From NCBI RefSeq assembly GCF_003611695.1, contig NZ_RAWE01000042.1, forward strand, positions 1 through 59,047: a stretch of 59,047 nucleotides of DNA, written 5' to 3'. A program made the position numbers and the translations under genes. Shown one piece after another: positions 34,005 through 43,236 of the stretch (its first letter is position 1; each line of letters begins with the position of its first letter). The DNA is from Corallococcus carmarthensis (lineage in GTDB: Bacteria; Myxococcota; Myxococcia; Myxococcales; Myxococcaceae). The notes under the pieces are model-generated. The model was not told where the DNA came from and did not search any database. It worked only from the letters and a program-made list of their open reading frames with translations.

Positions 34005-36176
34005 ATGACCCGTATCCGTTTTCACGGCCTGCTGGCCGCGCTCGCGCTTGCGTGCGCTTCAGCCTGTGCCCCCGAAGCACCGTCTTCCATTGACGCTCCC
34101 ACCAGCTCCGCCGCGCGCCTCGACACGTCCTCCTGGAGCAGCGCCGGCACCATGGCCTCCGTGCGCGTGGACGCCACCGCCACGCTCTTGCGCAATGGCT
34201 ATGTGCTTGTCGCGGGCGGAGGGACGTCCGCCGCGGAGCTGTATGATCCGCGCACCGGCCGCTGGTTCTCATTGAGCGCCATGGCCACGAGCCGCCAGCG
34301 CCACACCGCGACGCTGCTGACCTCCGGCAAGGTGCTGGTGGTGGGCGGCGGCACCTCCGTGCTGGCCGCGGGCGGCGCGGAGCTGTTCGACCCGGACACC
34401 AACAGCTGGTCCGCCGTGACGGGACTGGACGTGCCCCGCTCGCAGCACACCGCGACGCTGCTGCCGGATGGCCGGGTGCTGGTGGTGGGCGGCGACAGCG
34501 GCGCCGGTAATGCGCTGGCCACTTCTCTCCTGTTCACCCCCGCGACCAACACGTGGGCAGTCACCGGGCGGATGGTCGCGGCCCGCCTGGGCCACTCGGC
34601 GACGCTGCTGCCGGATGGTCAGGTGCTGGTGGTGGGCGGCCGGGACAGCGCCAACGGGAACGTGCTCGCGACGGCGGAGCGTTATGACCCCATGACGGGC
34701 GAGTGGACGGCGGTGGGCAACATGACCACGCAGCGCAACGGGCACACGGCGACGCTGCTCCTGTCCGGACAGGTGCTGGTGTCAGGCGGCTTCTCGGGCA
34801 GCCTCGCCACGGACACCACGGAGCTGTTCGACCCGGGCACCGGCACCTGGACGTCCCAGGGTTTGTTGCCGTTCCTTTGCGTCTTCCACACCGCGACGCT
34901 GCTCACCTCCGGGCAGGTGCTGGTGACGGGGGGATCCACGGGCGGACAGCCGTACCTGGACCGCGCCGCGCTCTACAGTCCGGCCACCGGCGTCTGGACG
35001 GAGACGGCGGCCATGGCCACGCGCCGCATCAGCCACGCCGCCGCGCTGCTGCCTTCGGGCGACGTGCTCGTGCTGGGCGGCGTGCCCCAGGCGGGCTCGC
35101 GCAATGCGTCCGCGGAGCGCTACCGGCCGTCCCTCCTGCCGTGGAGCCCGGCCGCGAGCCTCGTCACCGCGCGCTCGCAGCTCAGCGCCACCCGGCTGAA
35201 CACGGGCGACGTGCTGGTGGCGGGCGGTGCGTCCTCCTCCGGGACCGCGCTGTCGAGCGCGGTGCTGTACGACGAGGTGACGAACACCTGGCGGGACACC
35301 GCCGCGCTGGGCACCGCGCGCTTCCTGCACGGCGCCACGACGCTGACGGACGGCCGCGTGCTGGTGAGCGGCGGGCAGCAGGATGCCTCCACCTGGCTGT
35401 CCGCCACGGAGGTGTACGCGCCCGCCACGGGGACCTGGACGCCGGTGGGCGCCTTGGGGACGGGGCGGTCCCGTCACACCGCGACGGTGCTGAGCTCCGG
35501 CAAGGTGCTGGTGACGGGCGGCGCGTCGGGCGCGAGCACCTCCGCCACGCTCGCGAGCGCGGAGCTGTTCAATCCGGCCACGGGCACCTGGAGCCCCACG
35601 GGCGCCATGGGGCACGCGCGCACGTACCACGCGGCGGTGCCGCTGCCTTCGGGCGAGGTGCTGGTGATGGGCGGCAGCTCCACCGGGACGGACGCCGTCA
35701 CCACGAGCGCGGAGCTGTATGACCCGGCCACGGGCACGTGGCGGCCCACGGCGTCCATGGCGGTGGCGCGCTACGGCCACATCGCGGTGCCGCTGGGCAA
35801 TGGCAGCCAGGTGCTGGTGGCGGGCGGCTGGGGCGTGGATGGACCGCTGCGCTCGGCGGAGCTCTACGACGTGGCGCGCGGCACCTGGAAGACCGTGGCG
35901 TCCATGAACATGCCGCGCTACCTGGCGCACGCCACGGTGCTGTCCACGGGCCGCGTGCTGGTGGTGACGGGAGAGGGCGGCACGGGGCTGGGCGTGCTCG
36001 ATTCGGCGGAGGTGTATGACGCCGCGATGAACGCGTGGACGTCCGCGGGCATCCTGTCCACGCGCAACACGCACCACGGGCTGGCCCTGCTGCCTTCCGG
36101 GCGCGTGCTCGTCGCGGGCGGCAGCGGAAGCGGCGGCGCGCGCGTGGCCGCCGACCTGTACTCACCAGCGCCTTGA
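34005..36176 (+). CDS. Kelch-like repeat outer-surface lipoprotein
   Basis: A 723-residue exported protein. The signal peptide has Cys residues at its end (LAALALACASACAPEA), so it is probably a lipoprotein. The mature protein consists almost wholly of about 14 repeats of about 50 residues, each with HTATLLxxGxVLVxGG followed by AELYDPxTGxWxxxxxM, the kelch/galactose-oxidase-like beta-propeller pattern. Fourteen units could build two seven-blade propellers. Proteins of this type are abundant on myxobacterial surfaces and probably bind carbohydrate or protein; no enzymatic residues are evident. The start ATG has a weak ribosome-binding site. Confidence 0.9.
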   Translation: MTRIRFHGLLAALALACASACAPEAPSSIDAPTSSAARLDTSSWSSAGTMASVRVDATATLLRNGYVLVAGGGTSAAELYDPRTGRWFSLSAMATSRQRHTATLLTSGKVLVVGGGTSVLAAGGAELFDPDTNSWSAVTGLDVPRSQHTATLLPDGRVLVVGGDSGAGNALATSLLFTPATNTWAVTGRMVAARLGHSATLLPDGQVLVVGGRDSANGNVLATAERYDPMTGEWTAVGNMTTQRNGHTATLLLSGQVLVSGGFSGSLATDTTELFDPGTGTWTSQGLLPFLCVFHTATLLTSGQVLVTGGSTGGQPYLDRAALYSPATGVWTETAAMATRRISHAAALLPSGDVLVLGGVPQAGSRNASAERYRPSLLPWSPAASLVTARSQLSATRLNTGDVLVAGGASSSGTALSSAVLYDEVTNTWRDTAALGTARFLHGATTLTDGRVLVSGGQQDASTWLSATEVYAPATGTWTPVGALGTGRSRHTATVLSSGKVLVTGGASGASTSATLASAELFNPATGTWSPTGAMGHARTYHAAVPLPSGEVLVMGGSSTGTDAVTTSAELYDPATGTWRPTASMAVARYGHIAVPLGNGSQVLVAGGWGVDGPLRSAELYDVARGTWKTVASMNMPRYLAHATVLSTGRVLVVTGEGGTGLGVLDSAEVYDAAMNAWTSAGILSTRNTHHGLALLPSGRVLVAGGSGSGGARVAADLYSPAP

Positions 36177-36180
36177 GCCC

Positions 36181-36250
36181 CTGAGCCGGCGACCGGCACG
36201 GGACGGGCCCATGCACCGCCTGCCCCGTGTCGCGCCGTCCGGCTCCGGAC
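36181..36250. terminator. Imperfect inverted repeat between convergent genes
   Basis: CACGGG (36197-36202) pairs with CCCGTG (36224-36229), and outer CTGAGCCGG with CCGGACTCAG, giving a bulged long hairpin filling the 74-base convergent gap. Probably a terminator for both genes, but imperfect. Confidence 0.4.
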
Positions 36251-37156
36251 TCAGGCCCCCGCGTGCGGCGCTTCGTGCCCCGCGTCTTCGCGGGCGTAGT
36301 ACGCGAGGCATTCATCCTCGCGCCCGCGCACCACGCGTCTGCCATTGAGCGGCCCGGCGTGGGCGGTCACCACGGTGTACTGGCCTTCGACGTCGTCCTG
36401 GTCGAAGTAGATGACCACCCAGTCGTCCGTGGCCTCCTGCTGGTGCGCCAGCGCCGTGTTGGAGAACAGCGCGCGGAAGTTCCAGTCGTTCACGTGCTCG
36501 CGCATCACCGGCAGCCACGCCTCGCCGGATGGGTTGAAGCGCTTGGGTGCGATGCGGCGCAGTTCTCCTGCGTCCGCCCTCCGCCGGTAGTCCGCGTCCA
36601 CCCGCAGCAGCAGCGCCACCGAAGGCCGCGGCCCGTCCTCGCCCCCGTGCGTTCGCGCCCGCTCGCGCTCCCGCCGGTTGCGCCCCAGCCGTGCCGCCAG
36701 CACCTCGCGCACCTGCTCCGCGCGCCGGGGCCCGAAGCCCTCCACCCGCTCCAGGCGCCCGTCATGCGCGGCCAGCTCCAGCGCCTCCAGCGTCGTGATG
36801 TCCAGCGCCGCGTGGATGCGCTTCGCCAGCTCCTCGCCAATGCCGGGCACGCTGGCGAGCAGGCCCTCGGGGGATGATTCACCCTCCAGCCGCTCGAGCA
36901 GCGCCATCCTTCCCGTGCGCACCAGCTCCGCGACCGCCGCCGCGATGCTCTTGCCCACGCCGGGCAGCTCCCTCAAGCCCGCCTCGCCCTCCGCCACCAG
37001 CACCTGCGCCACGGAGTCCGGCCAGTTCGCGATGGTCGCCGCCGCCTTGCGGTAGGCCCCCACGCGGAAGGGCATCGCGTCCTGCGTGTCCAGCAGGTCC
37101 GCCACCCGTTCCAGCGCGTCCGCGATGTCGATGTTGCTCTTCCATTCGACGCCCAT
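36251..37156 (-). CDS. PolX-like N-terminal/helix-hairpin-helix protein without polymerase palm
   Basis: A 301-residue protein whose first about 165 residues match the 8-kDa and fingers-type helix-hairpin-helix region of family X DNA polymerases: IADALERVADLLDTQDAMPF, then HhH segments LRELPGVGKSIAAAVAEL, LLASVPGIGEELAKRIHAAL and LERVEGFGPRRAEQVREVL. The nucleotidyltransferase palm (GSxxR, paired Asp) and PHP domain do not follow. Instead a charged linker (RNRRERERARTH) leads to a domain of about 110 residues with FNPSGEAWLPVMREHVNDWN and VIYFDQDDVEGQYTVV that I cannot name. It should bind DNA without polymerising. ATG 37156 opens the conserved part. Confidence 0.78.
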   Translation of the reverse strand: MGVEWKSNIDIADALERVADLLDTQDAMPFRVGAYRKAAATIANWPDSVAQVLVAEGEAGLRELPGVGKSIAAAVAELVRTGRMALLERLEGESSPEGLLASVPGIGEELAKRIHAALDITTLEALELAAHDGRLERVEGFGPRRAEQVREVLAARLGRNRRERERARTHGGEDGPRPSVALLLRVDADYRRRADAGELRRIAPKRFNPSGEAWLPVMREHVNDWNFRALFSNTALAHQQEATDDWVVIYFDQDDVEGQYTVVTAHAGPLNGRRVVRGREDECLAYYAREDAGHEAPHAGA

Positions 37157-37326
37157 GATACCTGGAAGGTAGGGGCTCCCCGGGAGGACGGCCACCCCGT
37201 GGGCCGACACCCGCGCACATGGCGTCACGCGCGGAGAAAAATTCCCCGCCCCGCAACCACGCCGCGCCCGCCGGGTTGGAATGGACAGCAGGCAGTCACG
37301 CGAACCTTTCGACCTGGAGAATGACG

Positions 37327-38442
37327 ATGCGCTGGAACAAGACGTTGGCGGTGGGTGCGGCCCTGGTGCTTTCGACGGCGTGCGGCGGGGTGGATGATCA
37401 GGAGGCCGTGGAGTCCCTGCCGGACTTCGCGGGCACGTCGCTGGAGCTCAACACGGACGCGCCCGCGCAGGACGGCGCCGCGCTCGTGGCCCAGGACCTG
37501 ATGCAGGTGGAGGCCTCGCTCGACGGCCAGGGCGCCGCGATGCTGGAGGGCGCCCGCATGGAGGTGAAGGCGCTCAACGACGCGCTCCGGCAGGCGCTGG
37601 TGCCCCTCGCGGACCTGGTGAAGAAGGCCGCCGCCGAGCAGCCCGGCGACGTGCTGGTGTACGGCCCCGCTGACCGCGCCAACGCCACCTTCAAGCTCGC
37701 CATCCGCAAGGGCGTGGGCCAGCGCTACCAGTGGAAGCTGGAGGCCCGTCCGCTGAACAGCACCGACGACGTGGCCTACAAGCTCGTCGCCGCGGGCGCG
37801 CTCAAGCGCGACGGCGAGGCGCACCGCGGCCGGGGCACGCTGGTCCTCTCCCTGGACAACCTGAAGGCGGTGGCCCCGTCCTTCGCGGGCCAGGGCAAGC
37901 TGATGATGTCGTTCGCCCACTTCGGGCAGGGCAGCAAGTCGCTGGCGTACCGGCTGGCGAACTTCACCCCGAACCCCGCCACGCACGAGGCCGTCACCGG
38001 CGCCTTCGTGGGCCACAAGATCCAGGCCACCGGCGTCACCCGCGCGCGCGTGCTCGGCCCGTACAACCTCCCCGGCACCGCGACGTCCGCGAAGGAGAAG
38101 GTCCTCTCCTCCGTGCGCCACATCCCCGGCACCGGCGGCCGCGTGGACATCCTCGCGTGGGGCGGCGACATCGCGGCGAACACGTCCTACGTGGGCAGCG
38201 CCTGCTGGGACGCGCAGGAGAAGGAGGTCTACCGCGTGCTGCTCCAGTGCTCGGACGCGCGCCGCCCGGCGACCTGCACGGAGGTGGACGGCAGCCGCGT
38301 GGGCACCTTCCAGGCCTGCCCCGCGGTGGAGCTGCGCGGCGACGTGACGCCCCCCGAAGGCACCGGCGACGCCGTGACGCCCGAGCCCGGCAACCCCGGC
38401 GCGCCGGACGACGTGCCCTCGGACGTCACCGCCGACTTCTAG
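37327..38442 (+). CDS. Lipoprotein of unknown function
   Basis: A 371-residue exported protein: [20 protein letters not shown] is a signal peptide with a lipobox-like STAC. A helical section at about 45-125 ([40 protein letters not shown]) precedes a beta-rich part with [20 protein letters not shown] and [19 protein letters not shown]. Four cysteines lie near the C-terminus ([28 protein letters not shown]). The tail is Pro/Asp-rich. No known domain is recognised. The second ATG (37327) is preferred because GGAG is 7 bases upstream; ATG 37321 is too close. Its stop overlaps the convergent RidA gene stop by 4 bases. Confidence 0.8.
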   Translation: MRWNKTLAVGAALVLSTACGGVDDQEAVESLPDFAGTSLELNTDAPAQDGAALVAQDLMQVEASLDGQGAAMLEGARMEVKALNDALRQALVPLADLVKKAAAEQPGDVLVYGPADRANATFKLAIRKGVGQRYQWKLEARPLNSTDDVAYKLVAAGALKRDGEAHRGRGTLVLSLDNLKAVAPSFAGQGKLMMSFAHFGQGSKSLAYRLANFTPNPATHEAVTGAFVGHKIQATGVTRARVLGPYNLPGTATSAKEKVLSSVRHIPGTGGRVDILAWGGDIAANTSYVGSACWDAQEKEVYRVLLQCSDARRPATCTEVDGSRVGTFQACPAVELRGDVTPPEGTGDAVTPEPGNPGAPDDVPSDVTADF

Positions 38443-38837
38443 CCCGGAGCGGACGCCACCACCGCGTCCGCTTCAATCTCCACCAGCATCCGCGGGTCGA
38501 TGAGCGCCTTCACCTCCACCATGGAGGTGGCGGGGCGGATGGCCGCGAACACCTCGCCGTGCGCGCGGCCCACCTCCTCCCAGCGGGAGATGTCGGTGAC
38601 GTACATGCGCGTGCGCACCACGTCCTCCAGCCGGGCGCCCACCGCCTCCAGCGCGGAGCGGATGTTGGCCAGCGCCTGGGCGGCCTGCCGGTACGCGTCC
38701 CCTTCACCCACGAGCTGGCCGTCCACGCCCGTGGCGGTGGTGCCGGAGACGGACACGAAGGGCCCCACGCGCACCGCCCGCGAGTAGCCCACCCGGGGCT
38801 CCCAGGGGGTGCCGGTGGCATGGAGGATGCGCTGCAT
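38439..38837 (-). CDS. RidA family protein (reactive intermediate deaminase-like)
   Basis: A 132-residue RidA/YjgF/UK114-fold protein, a trimer former. Conserved features: [59 protein letters not shown], and the Arg-containing motif VRTRMYV near the active-site cleft. Canonical RidA deaminates 2-aminoacrylate-type enamines. This protein, with GTTATG and EIEADAVVA at the end, may belong to another Rid subgroup, so the reaction is uncertain. Divergent from prfC and convergent with the lipoprotein gene, with overlapping stop codons. Confidence 0.88.
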   Translation of the reverse strand: MQRILHATGTPWEPRVGYSRAVRVGPFVSVSGTTATGVDGQLVGEGDAYRQAAQALANIRSALEAVGARLEDVVRTRMYVTDISRWEEVGRAHGEVFAAIRPATSMVEVKALIDPRMLVEIEADAVVASAPG

Positions 38838-38958
38838 GGCGTGGCTCCGGTGTGGGCGTGAGGGAGGGGTGCCCCGGAGGGCCGGAGCCCGGCCGGACCT
38901 CCAGGCGCTGCTTGCGAAGCTGCAAGGAACGACCGCCCGTGATAGTTGGCCTCGGATC

Positions 38959-40587
38959 ATGGTCAATGAGCTCGAGAGGGAGGTCGCCCGGCGACGGACC
39001 TTCGCCATCATCTCCCACCCCGACGCGGGAAAGACAACCCTGACGGAGAAGCTGCTGCTCTACGGCGGCGCCATCCATCTGGCCGGCAGCGTGAAGGCCA
39101 AGCGGGCGCGGCGGCACGCGACCAGCGACTGGATGGAGCTGGAGAAGGAGCGCGGCATCTCCGTCACGTCGTCCGTGCTCCAGTTCGTCTACCGCGACCA
39201 CGCGGTCAACCTGCTGGACACCCCGGGCCACCAGGACTTCTCCGAGGACACCTACCGCACGCTCTCCGCGGCGGACGCGGCGGTGATGCTCATCGACGCG
39301 GCGAAGGGCGTCGAGCCGCAGACCAAGAAGCTCTTCAAGGTCTGCCGCATGCGCGGCATCCCCATCTTCACCTTCGTCAACAAGCTGGACCGCTACGGCC
39401 GCGAACCGCTGGAGCTGATGAACGAGCTGGAGCAGGTGCTCGGCATCCGCTCGTACCCCATGAACTGGCCCATTGGCATGGGGCCGGAGTTCCGGGGCGT
39501 CTACGACCGGCAGGCGCGCGTGGTGCACGTGTTCTCCGCGGAGGGCTCGCACGGCGAGTCGGAAGTGGCGGAGCGCTCGGTGTCCATCGACTCGCCCGAA
39601 ATCAAATCGGTGCTCACCGACTCGGAGCTGGAGAAGCTCAACGAGGACATCGAGCTGCTCGACATTGGCGGCGATGCCTTCACGCGTGAGAAGTCCGACA
39701 GCGGGCAGCTGACGCCCATGTTCTTCGGCAGCGCGATGACGAACTTCGGCGTGCGGCCCTTCCTGGACGCGTTCCTGGACCTGGCGCCCGCGCCCACGTC
39801 GCGCCCCACCACGCAGGGCACGCGCGAGCCGACCAACCCCAAGTTCGCGGGCTTCGTCTTCAAGATCCAGGCGAACATGGACCCCGCGCACCGCGACCGC
39901 ATCGCGTTCATGCGCGTGGTGAGCGGCCGCTACGTCAAGGGCATGAACGCGTTCCACTCGCGGCTGGGCAAGGAGGTGCGGCTCGCGAAGCCCAGCCAGT
40001 TCCTCGCCGCCGAGCGCACGTCCATCGAAGACGCGTGGCCGGGGGACGTCATCGGCCTGTTCGACCCGGGGCAGTACCGCATCGGTGACTCGCTGGCGGA
40101 GGGCTCCCAGGAGGTGCTCTTCGAGGGCGTGCCGCGCTTCAGCCCGGAGTTCTTCGCGGTGGTCCGCTCGCGCGACCCGCTGCGCCGCAAGCAGATGGAG
40201 AAGGGGCTGGAGCAGCTGTCCGAAGAGGGCACCGTGCAGATCTTCCAGCAGCTCTCCATGGGCATGAAGGACCCCATCGTCGGCGTGGTGGGCGCGCTCC
40301 AGTTCGAAGTGCTCCAGTACCGCCTGGAACACGAGTACGGCGCGAAGATCGCCCTGGACCGGCTGCCCTTCAGCCACGCCCGCTGGGTGGTGGGCCCGAA
40401 CTTCGAGCCGAAGTCCTTCGACTGGGAAGGCAACCGTCAGACAGTGCAGGACCGCGACGGGCTGCCCCTGGTGCTCTTCCGCGACGACTGGGCGCTCCAG
40501 CACGCCGAGGAGAAGCACCCGGACCTGAAGTTCCTCTCGGAGGCTCCGCTGCTGCGGCAGGGAGCCTCCAGCGCCACGGGTAGTTAG
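38959..40587 (+). CDS. prfC: Peptide chain release factor 3
   Basis: A 542-residue translational GTPase that recycles RF1/RF2 from the ribosome after termination. G1 is [15 protein letters not shown], the switch region has [21 protein letters not shown]3 is [16 protein letters not shown] and G4 is FVNKLDR. RF3-specific stretches include IYNRQ-type [31 protein letters not shown] and [20 protein letters not shown]. The length matches the family (about 530). ATG 38959 is chosen from homology ([20 protein letters not shown]); no clear ribosome-binding site is visible. Divergent from ridA; the membrane protein gene lies 54 bases downstream. Confidence 0.97.
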   Translation: MVNELEREVARRRTFAIISHPDAGKTTLTEKLLLYGGAIHLAGSVKAKRARRHATSDWMELEKERGISVTSSVLQFVYRDHAVNLLDTPGHQDFSEDTYRTLSAADAAVMLIDAAKGVEPQTKKLFKVCRMRGIPIFTFVNKLDRYGREPLELMNELEQVLGIRSYPMNWPIGMGPEFRGVYDRQARVVHVFSAEGSHGESEVAERSVSIDSPEIKSVLTDSELEKLNEDIELLDIGGDAFTREKSDSGQLTPMFFGSAMTNFGVRPFLDAFLDLAPAPTSRPTTQGTREPTNPKFAGFVFKIQANMDPAHRDRIAFMRVVSGRYVKGMNAFHSRLGKEVRLAKPSQFLAAERTSIEDAWPGDVIGLFDPGQYRIGDSLAEGSQEVLFEGVPRFSPEFFAVVRSRDPLRRKQMEKGLEQLSEEGTVQIFQQLSMGMKDPIVGVVGALQFEVLQYRLEHEYGAKIALDRLPFSHARWVVGPNFEPKSFDWEGNRQTVQDRDGLPLVLFRDDWALQHAEEKHPDLKFLSEAPLLRQGASSATGS

Positions 40588-40641
40588 CCCCAGGGGCTGT
40601 CCCGGCCGGGGGGGCCCGCGATTGTATTCAGGAGCGCAGGG

Positions 40642-42642
40642 ATGACCGAGTCAGCAGGGGGCAGCACACCTTCGCCGCGAGGGCGGAGTCTGCCTGTGGG
40701 TGGGCTCGCGGGAATCGCGTTCATCGCGGCGCTCGCGCTCTGGCCGTTGTTCAAGTACCAGGTGGGCCCTCCCGCGGAGCTGCGGCTGCGCTACGCCAAG
40801 GTGTCGTGGCCGCAGACGGGCAACGTCACCTTCCAGCGCGAGGGCCACGGGCCCCAGGCGCTGGCGCTCACGGCGGAGGCCCTCACCCAGGTCCTGGGGG
40901 ACGGGGTCCCGGAGGGGATGCAGGAGGCGCGCATCCCGCTGCCCCGCCGCACGGTGTCCGCGGAGGTGTCGCTGACGGACATGTCCGAGCGCTCCGTGTC
41001 GCAGGTGACGTGGGTGGGGACGCGGGCGCCGCTGCTCTTCGGGCAGCCGCCACTGCTCGCATTCGAGCAACACGCGGACGCGAACGGCGTCCTCACCGTC
41101 ACCGTCCCCGCGCTGCGGCCGGGCTTCTGGGCGCCGGACGCCGCGGACCCGGGGATGGTGCTGGGGACGTGGCTCGTGCTGTGGCTCCTGCTGGAGGCCC
41201 GCTTCGGGACGGGGACGGCGGCCGCGTTCGCCCGGAGCCGCGCGGGCTGGGCGAAGTACGCGCTGCCGCTCGCGCTGGCGTGGGGCTTCCTGTGGGTGCT
41301 CTATTTCCCGGGGCTCGTGGGGTTTGATCCGCTGGTGCAGTGGGAGCAGGTGCTGAAGCGCCAGTTCCTCAACTGGCACCCGCCGTTCCACACGTGGTGG
41401 CTGTGGCTCATCGCGGGGCCGTTCGACTCCATGGCGGCGGTGAGCGGCCTCCAGGTGCTGCTGTTCGCCGCGCTGCTGGGCAAGGTGCTGGAGGAACTGG
41501 AGCACTGGAAGGCGCCGCGCTGGGCCCGGTGGGCCGTGGTGGCGTGGGCCGCGCTGTCCCCGGCGCTGGGCACCAACGTCATCGCCGTGTGGAAGGACGC
41601 GCCCTTCACGCTGATGTGCCTGTGGGTGGTGCTCATCATCCTGCGCGCGGAGCGCACCGGCGTCTTCACGGTGAAGGCCGCGGCGCAGCTGGGCCTGTGC
41701 ATCGCGTGCATCAGCCTGCTGCGCCACAACGGCCCGCTGCTGGCGTTCCCGCTGCTGGTGAGCGCGCTGTGGCGCTACAAGGGACAGCGGCAGCGCGGCA
41801 CGCTGGCCATCCTGGGCGTGGGCCTGACGCTGCTGGTGCGCGGGCCGGTGTACATCGCGGCGGGGGTGAAGCCGTCGCCGCCGCTGCTCACGCAGGTGCT
41901 GAGCGTCCACCGGCTGGCCACCGCGTCCCTGTACGCGGAGTCCCTGCCCCCGGAGGACGTGCGCACGCTCACGTCGCTGATGCCGCTGGAGGACTGGCGC
42001 CGGCTCTACGACTGCGAGGCCGTGGGGCGCCTCATCTGGCCCGGCTCCCCGCTGTTCGATCACCCGGAGCGGCTGGAGGGCCGCGCGCTGGAGATGGCGG
42101 GCGTGGTGGGGCGCTTCGCGAAGAGCCACCCGGAAGCCGTCTTCGACCAGTGGGTGTGCGTCACCCGCTACCTGTGGGCGCTGGACTCGAAGCTCTACAT
42201 CGGCCCGTTCAGCGCGGACGGCAGCGCGGTGGACCGGAACTACTTCGGCTGGAAGACGCGTTCCTGGTTCCCCACGCTGGGACGGGACTACACGCAGCTG
42301 CTGCTCAAGGCCTCCATTGGCGAGCGCTGGGTGCGGGTCGCCGTGTGGCAGCCCTCGCCGTCGCTGTACCTGCTGCTCGCGGCGCTGGGCGTGGTGCTGT
42401 GGCGGCAGCGGAGCATCGGCGTGCTGCTGGCCATGCAGTGCGCGCTCACCAACACCGCCGCGTGGCTGGTGCTGTCGCCCAACCCGGACCTGCGCTTCCA
42501 GTTCCCGGCGATGCTGTTCGCGCCGCTGGCGCTGGCCCTGACATTGGCGCCCCGGCTCGTGCGCACCCAGGCCCGGGCGGAACCCGGGGCCCAGGCCGCC
42601 GTGGACGTGGCGGCGGCGCGGGGCCAGGACACCGCCGCCTGA
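40642..42642 (+). CDS. Large polytopic membrane protein, GT-C/DUF6020-like
   Basis: A 666-residue inner-membrane protein with about 11-12 hydrophobic helices. One helix sits at about 20-38, followed by a soluble extracytoplasmic section at about 40-165, and then the helical core. The segment YFPGLVGFDPLVQWEQVLKR and then LNWHPPFHTWWLWL recalls the first-loop acidic motif of GT-C-fold glycosyltransferases and DUF6020 proteins, which use lipid-linked sugar donors. A second soluble loop lies at about 430-525. The substrate is unknown. ATG 40642 has AGGAG 7 bases upstream. It may be transcribed with prfC (54-base gap), but functional linkage is doubtful. Confidence 0.75.
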   Translation: MTESAGGSTPSPRGRSLPVGGLAGIAFIAALALWPLFKYQVGPPAELRLRYAKVSWPQTGNVTFQREGHGPQALALTAEALTQVLGDGVPEGMQEARIPLPRRTVSAEVSLTDMSERSVSQVTWVGTRAPLLFGQPPLLAFEQHADANGVLTVTVPALRPGFWAPDAADPGMVLGTWLVLWLLLEARFGTGTAAAFARSRAGWAKYALPLALAWGFLWVLYFPGLVGFDPLVQWEQVLKRQFLNWHPPFHTWWLWLIAGPFDSMAAVSGLQVLLFAALLGKVLEELEHWKAPRWARWAVVAWAALSPALGTNVIAVWKDAPFTLMCLWVVLIILRAERTGVFTVKAAAQLGLCIACISLLRHNGPLLAFPLLVSALWRYKGQRQRGTLAILGVGLTLLVRGPVYIAAGVKPSPPLLTQVLSVHRLATASLYAESLPPEDVRTLTSLMPLEDWRRLYDCEAVGRLIWPGSPLFDHPERLEGRALEMAGVVGRFAKSHPEAVFDQWVCVTRYLWALDSKLYIGPFSADGSAVDRNYFGWKTRSWFPTLGRDYTQLLLKASIGERWVRVAVWQPSPSLYLLLAALGVVLWRQRSIGVLLAMQCALTNTAAWLVLSPNPDLRFQFPAMLFAPLALALTLAPRLVRTQARAEPGAQAAVDVAAARGQDTAA

Positions 42643-42651
42643 GGCACTCCG

Positions 42652-43194
42652 CTACTTGTGCGGCACCACGGTGCCGCCGCGGAAGGCGGAGTCGCGCAGC
42701 ACCAGGCCCTCCTTGGAGAGGCGCGCGGCGCGGTTGCCCACGAAGAAGTCCTTCGGGTCGCCCCGGCGGAAGGTCTTCTTCACGAACTCCTCCACCTCCA
42801 GGTACAGGCGGCGGAACTTGTCCGGGGCCGCGTCGCGGCGGCCCGTCTGGGACGTCACCTCCAGCTCCACCCACATCTTGCCGCTGAGCAGCTCGCCCTC
42901 CTCGTTGCGGCGCGAGCGCTCGATGAAGATGACGGGCGAGCGCACCTCGTCGATGCGCCAGAAGCCCTTGTCCGGGCCGCGCTTCACCTTGTCCACCATG
43001 GCGGGGCCAATCTCACTGGCCACCAGGTAGAGGTCCTCCTCCGGCAGGCGCGGGATGTTGTCCGGGTTGGCCCGGAAGGGCACCCAGTCCGGCGGTACGC
43101 GCCGGGGGTAGACCTCCAGGACGTGACGCTCCAGGTGACGGAAGAAGGCGACCTCGTCGTCGGGTGCCATGAAGAATTGGAGGATGTTGGCCAT
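42652..43194 (-). CDS. Conserved hypothetical protein, 180 residues
   Basis: A soluble protein with ordinary amino acid diversity and no signal peptide: MANILQFFMAPDDEVAFFRH, then LEVYPRRVPPDW, IFIERSRRNEEGELLSGKMW and DKFRRLYLEVEEFVKKTFRR. It reads as an alpha/beta fold; I do not recognise the family. The ATG at 43194 has GGACGCCGCG upstream, not a strong site. Divergent from the M32 carboxypeptidase gene with a 42-base gap, so the two promoters overlap. It is likely to be a real gene because its codon pattern and composition match the neighbours. Confidence 0.75.
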   Translation of the reverse strand: MANILQFFMAPDDEVAFFRHLERHVLEVYPRRVPPDWVPFRANPDNIPRLPEEDLYLVASEIGPAMVDKVKRGPDKGFWRIDEVRSPVIFIERSRRNEEGELLSGKMWVELEVTSQTGRRDAAPDKFRRLYLEVEEFVKKTFRRGDPKDFFVGNRAARLSKEGLVLRDSAFRGGTVVPHK

Positions 43195-43236
43195 CGCGGC
43201 GTCCTCATACCCTGGAAGCGCGCTAGAAACACAGCC

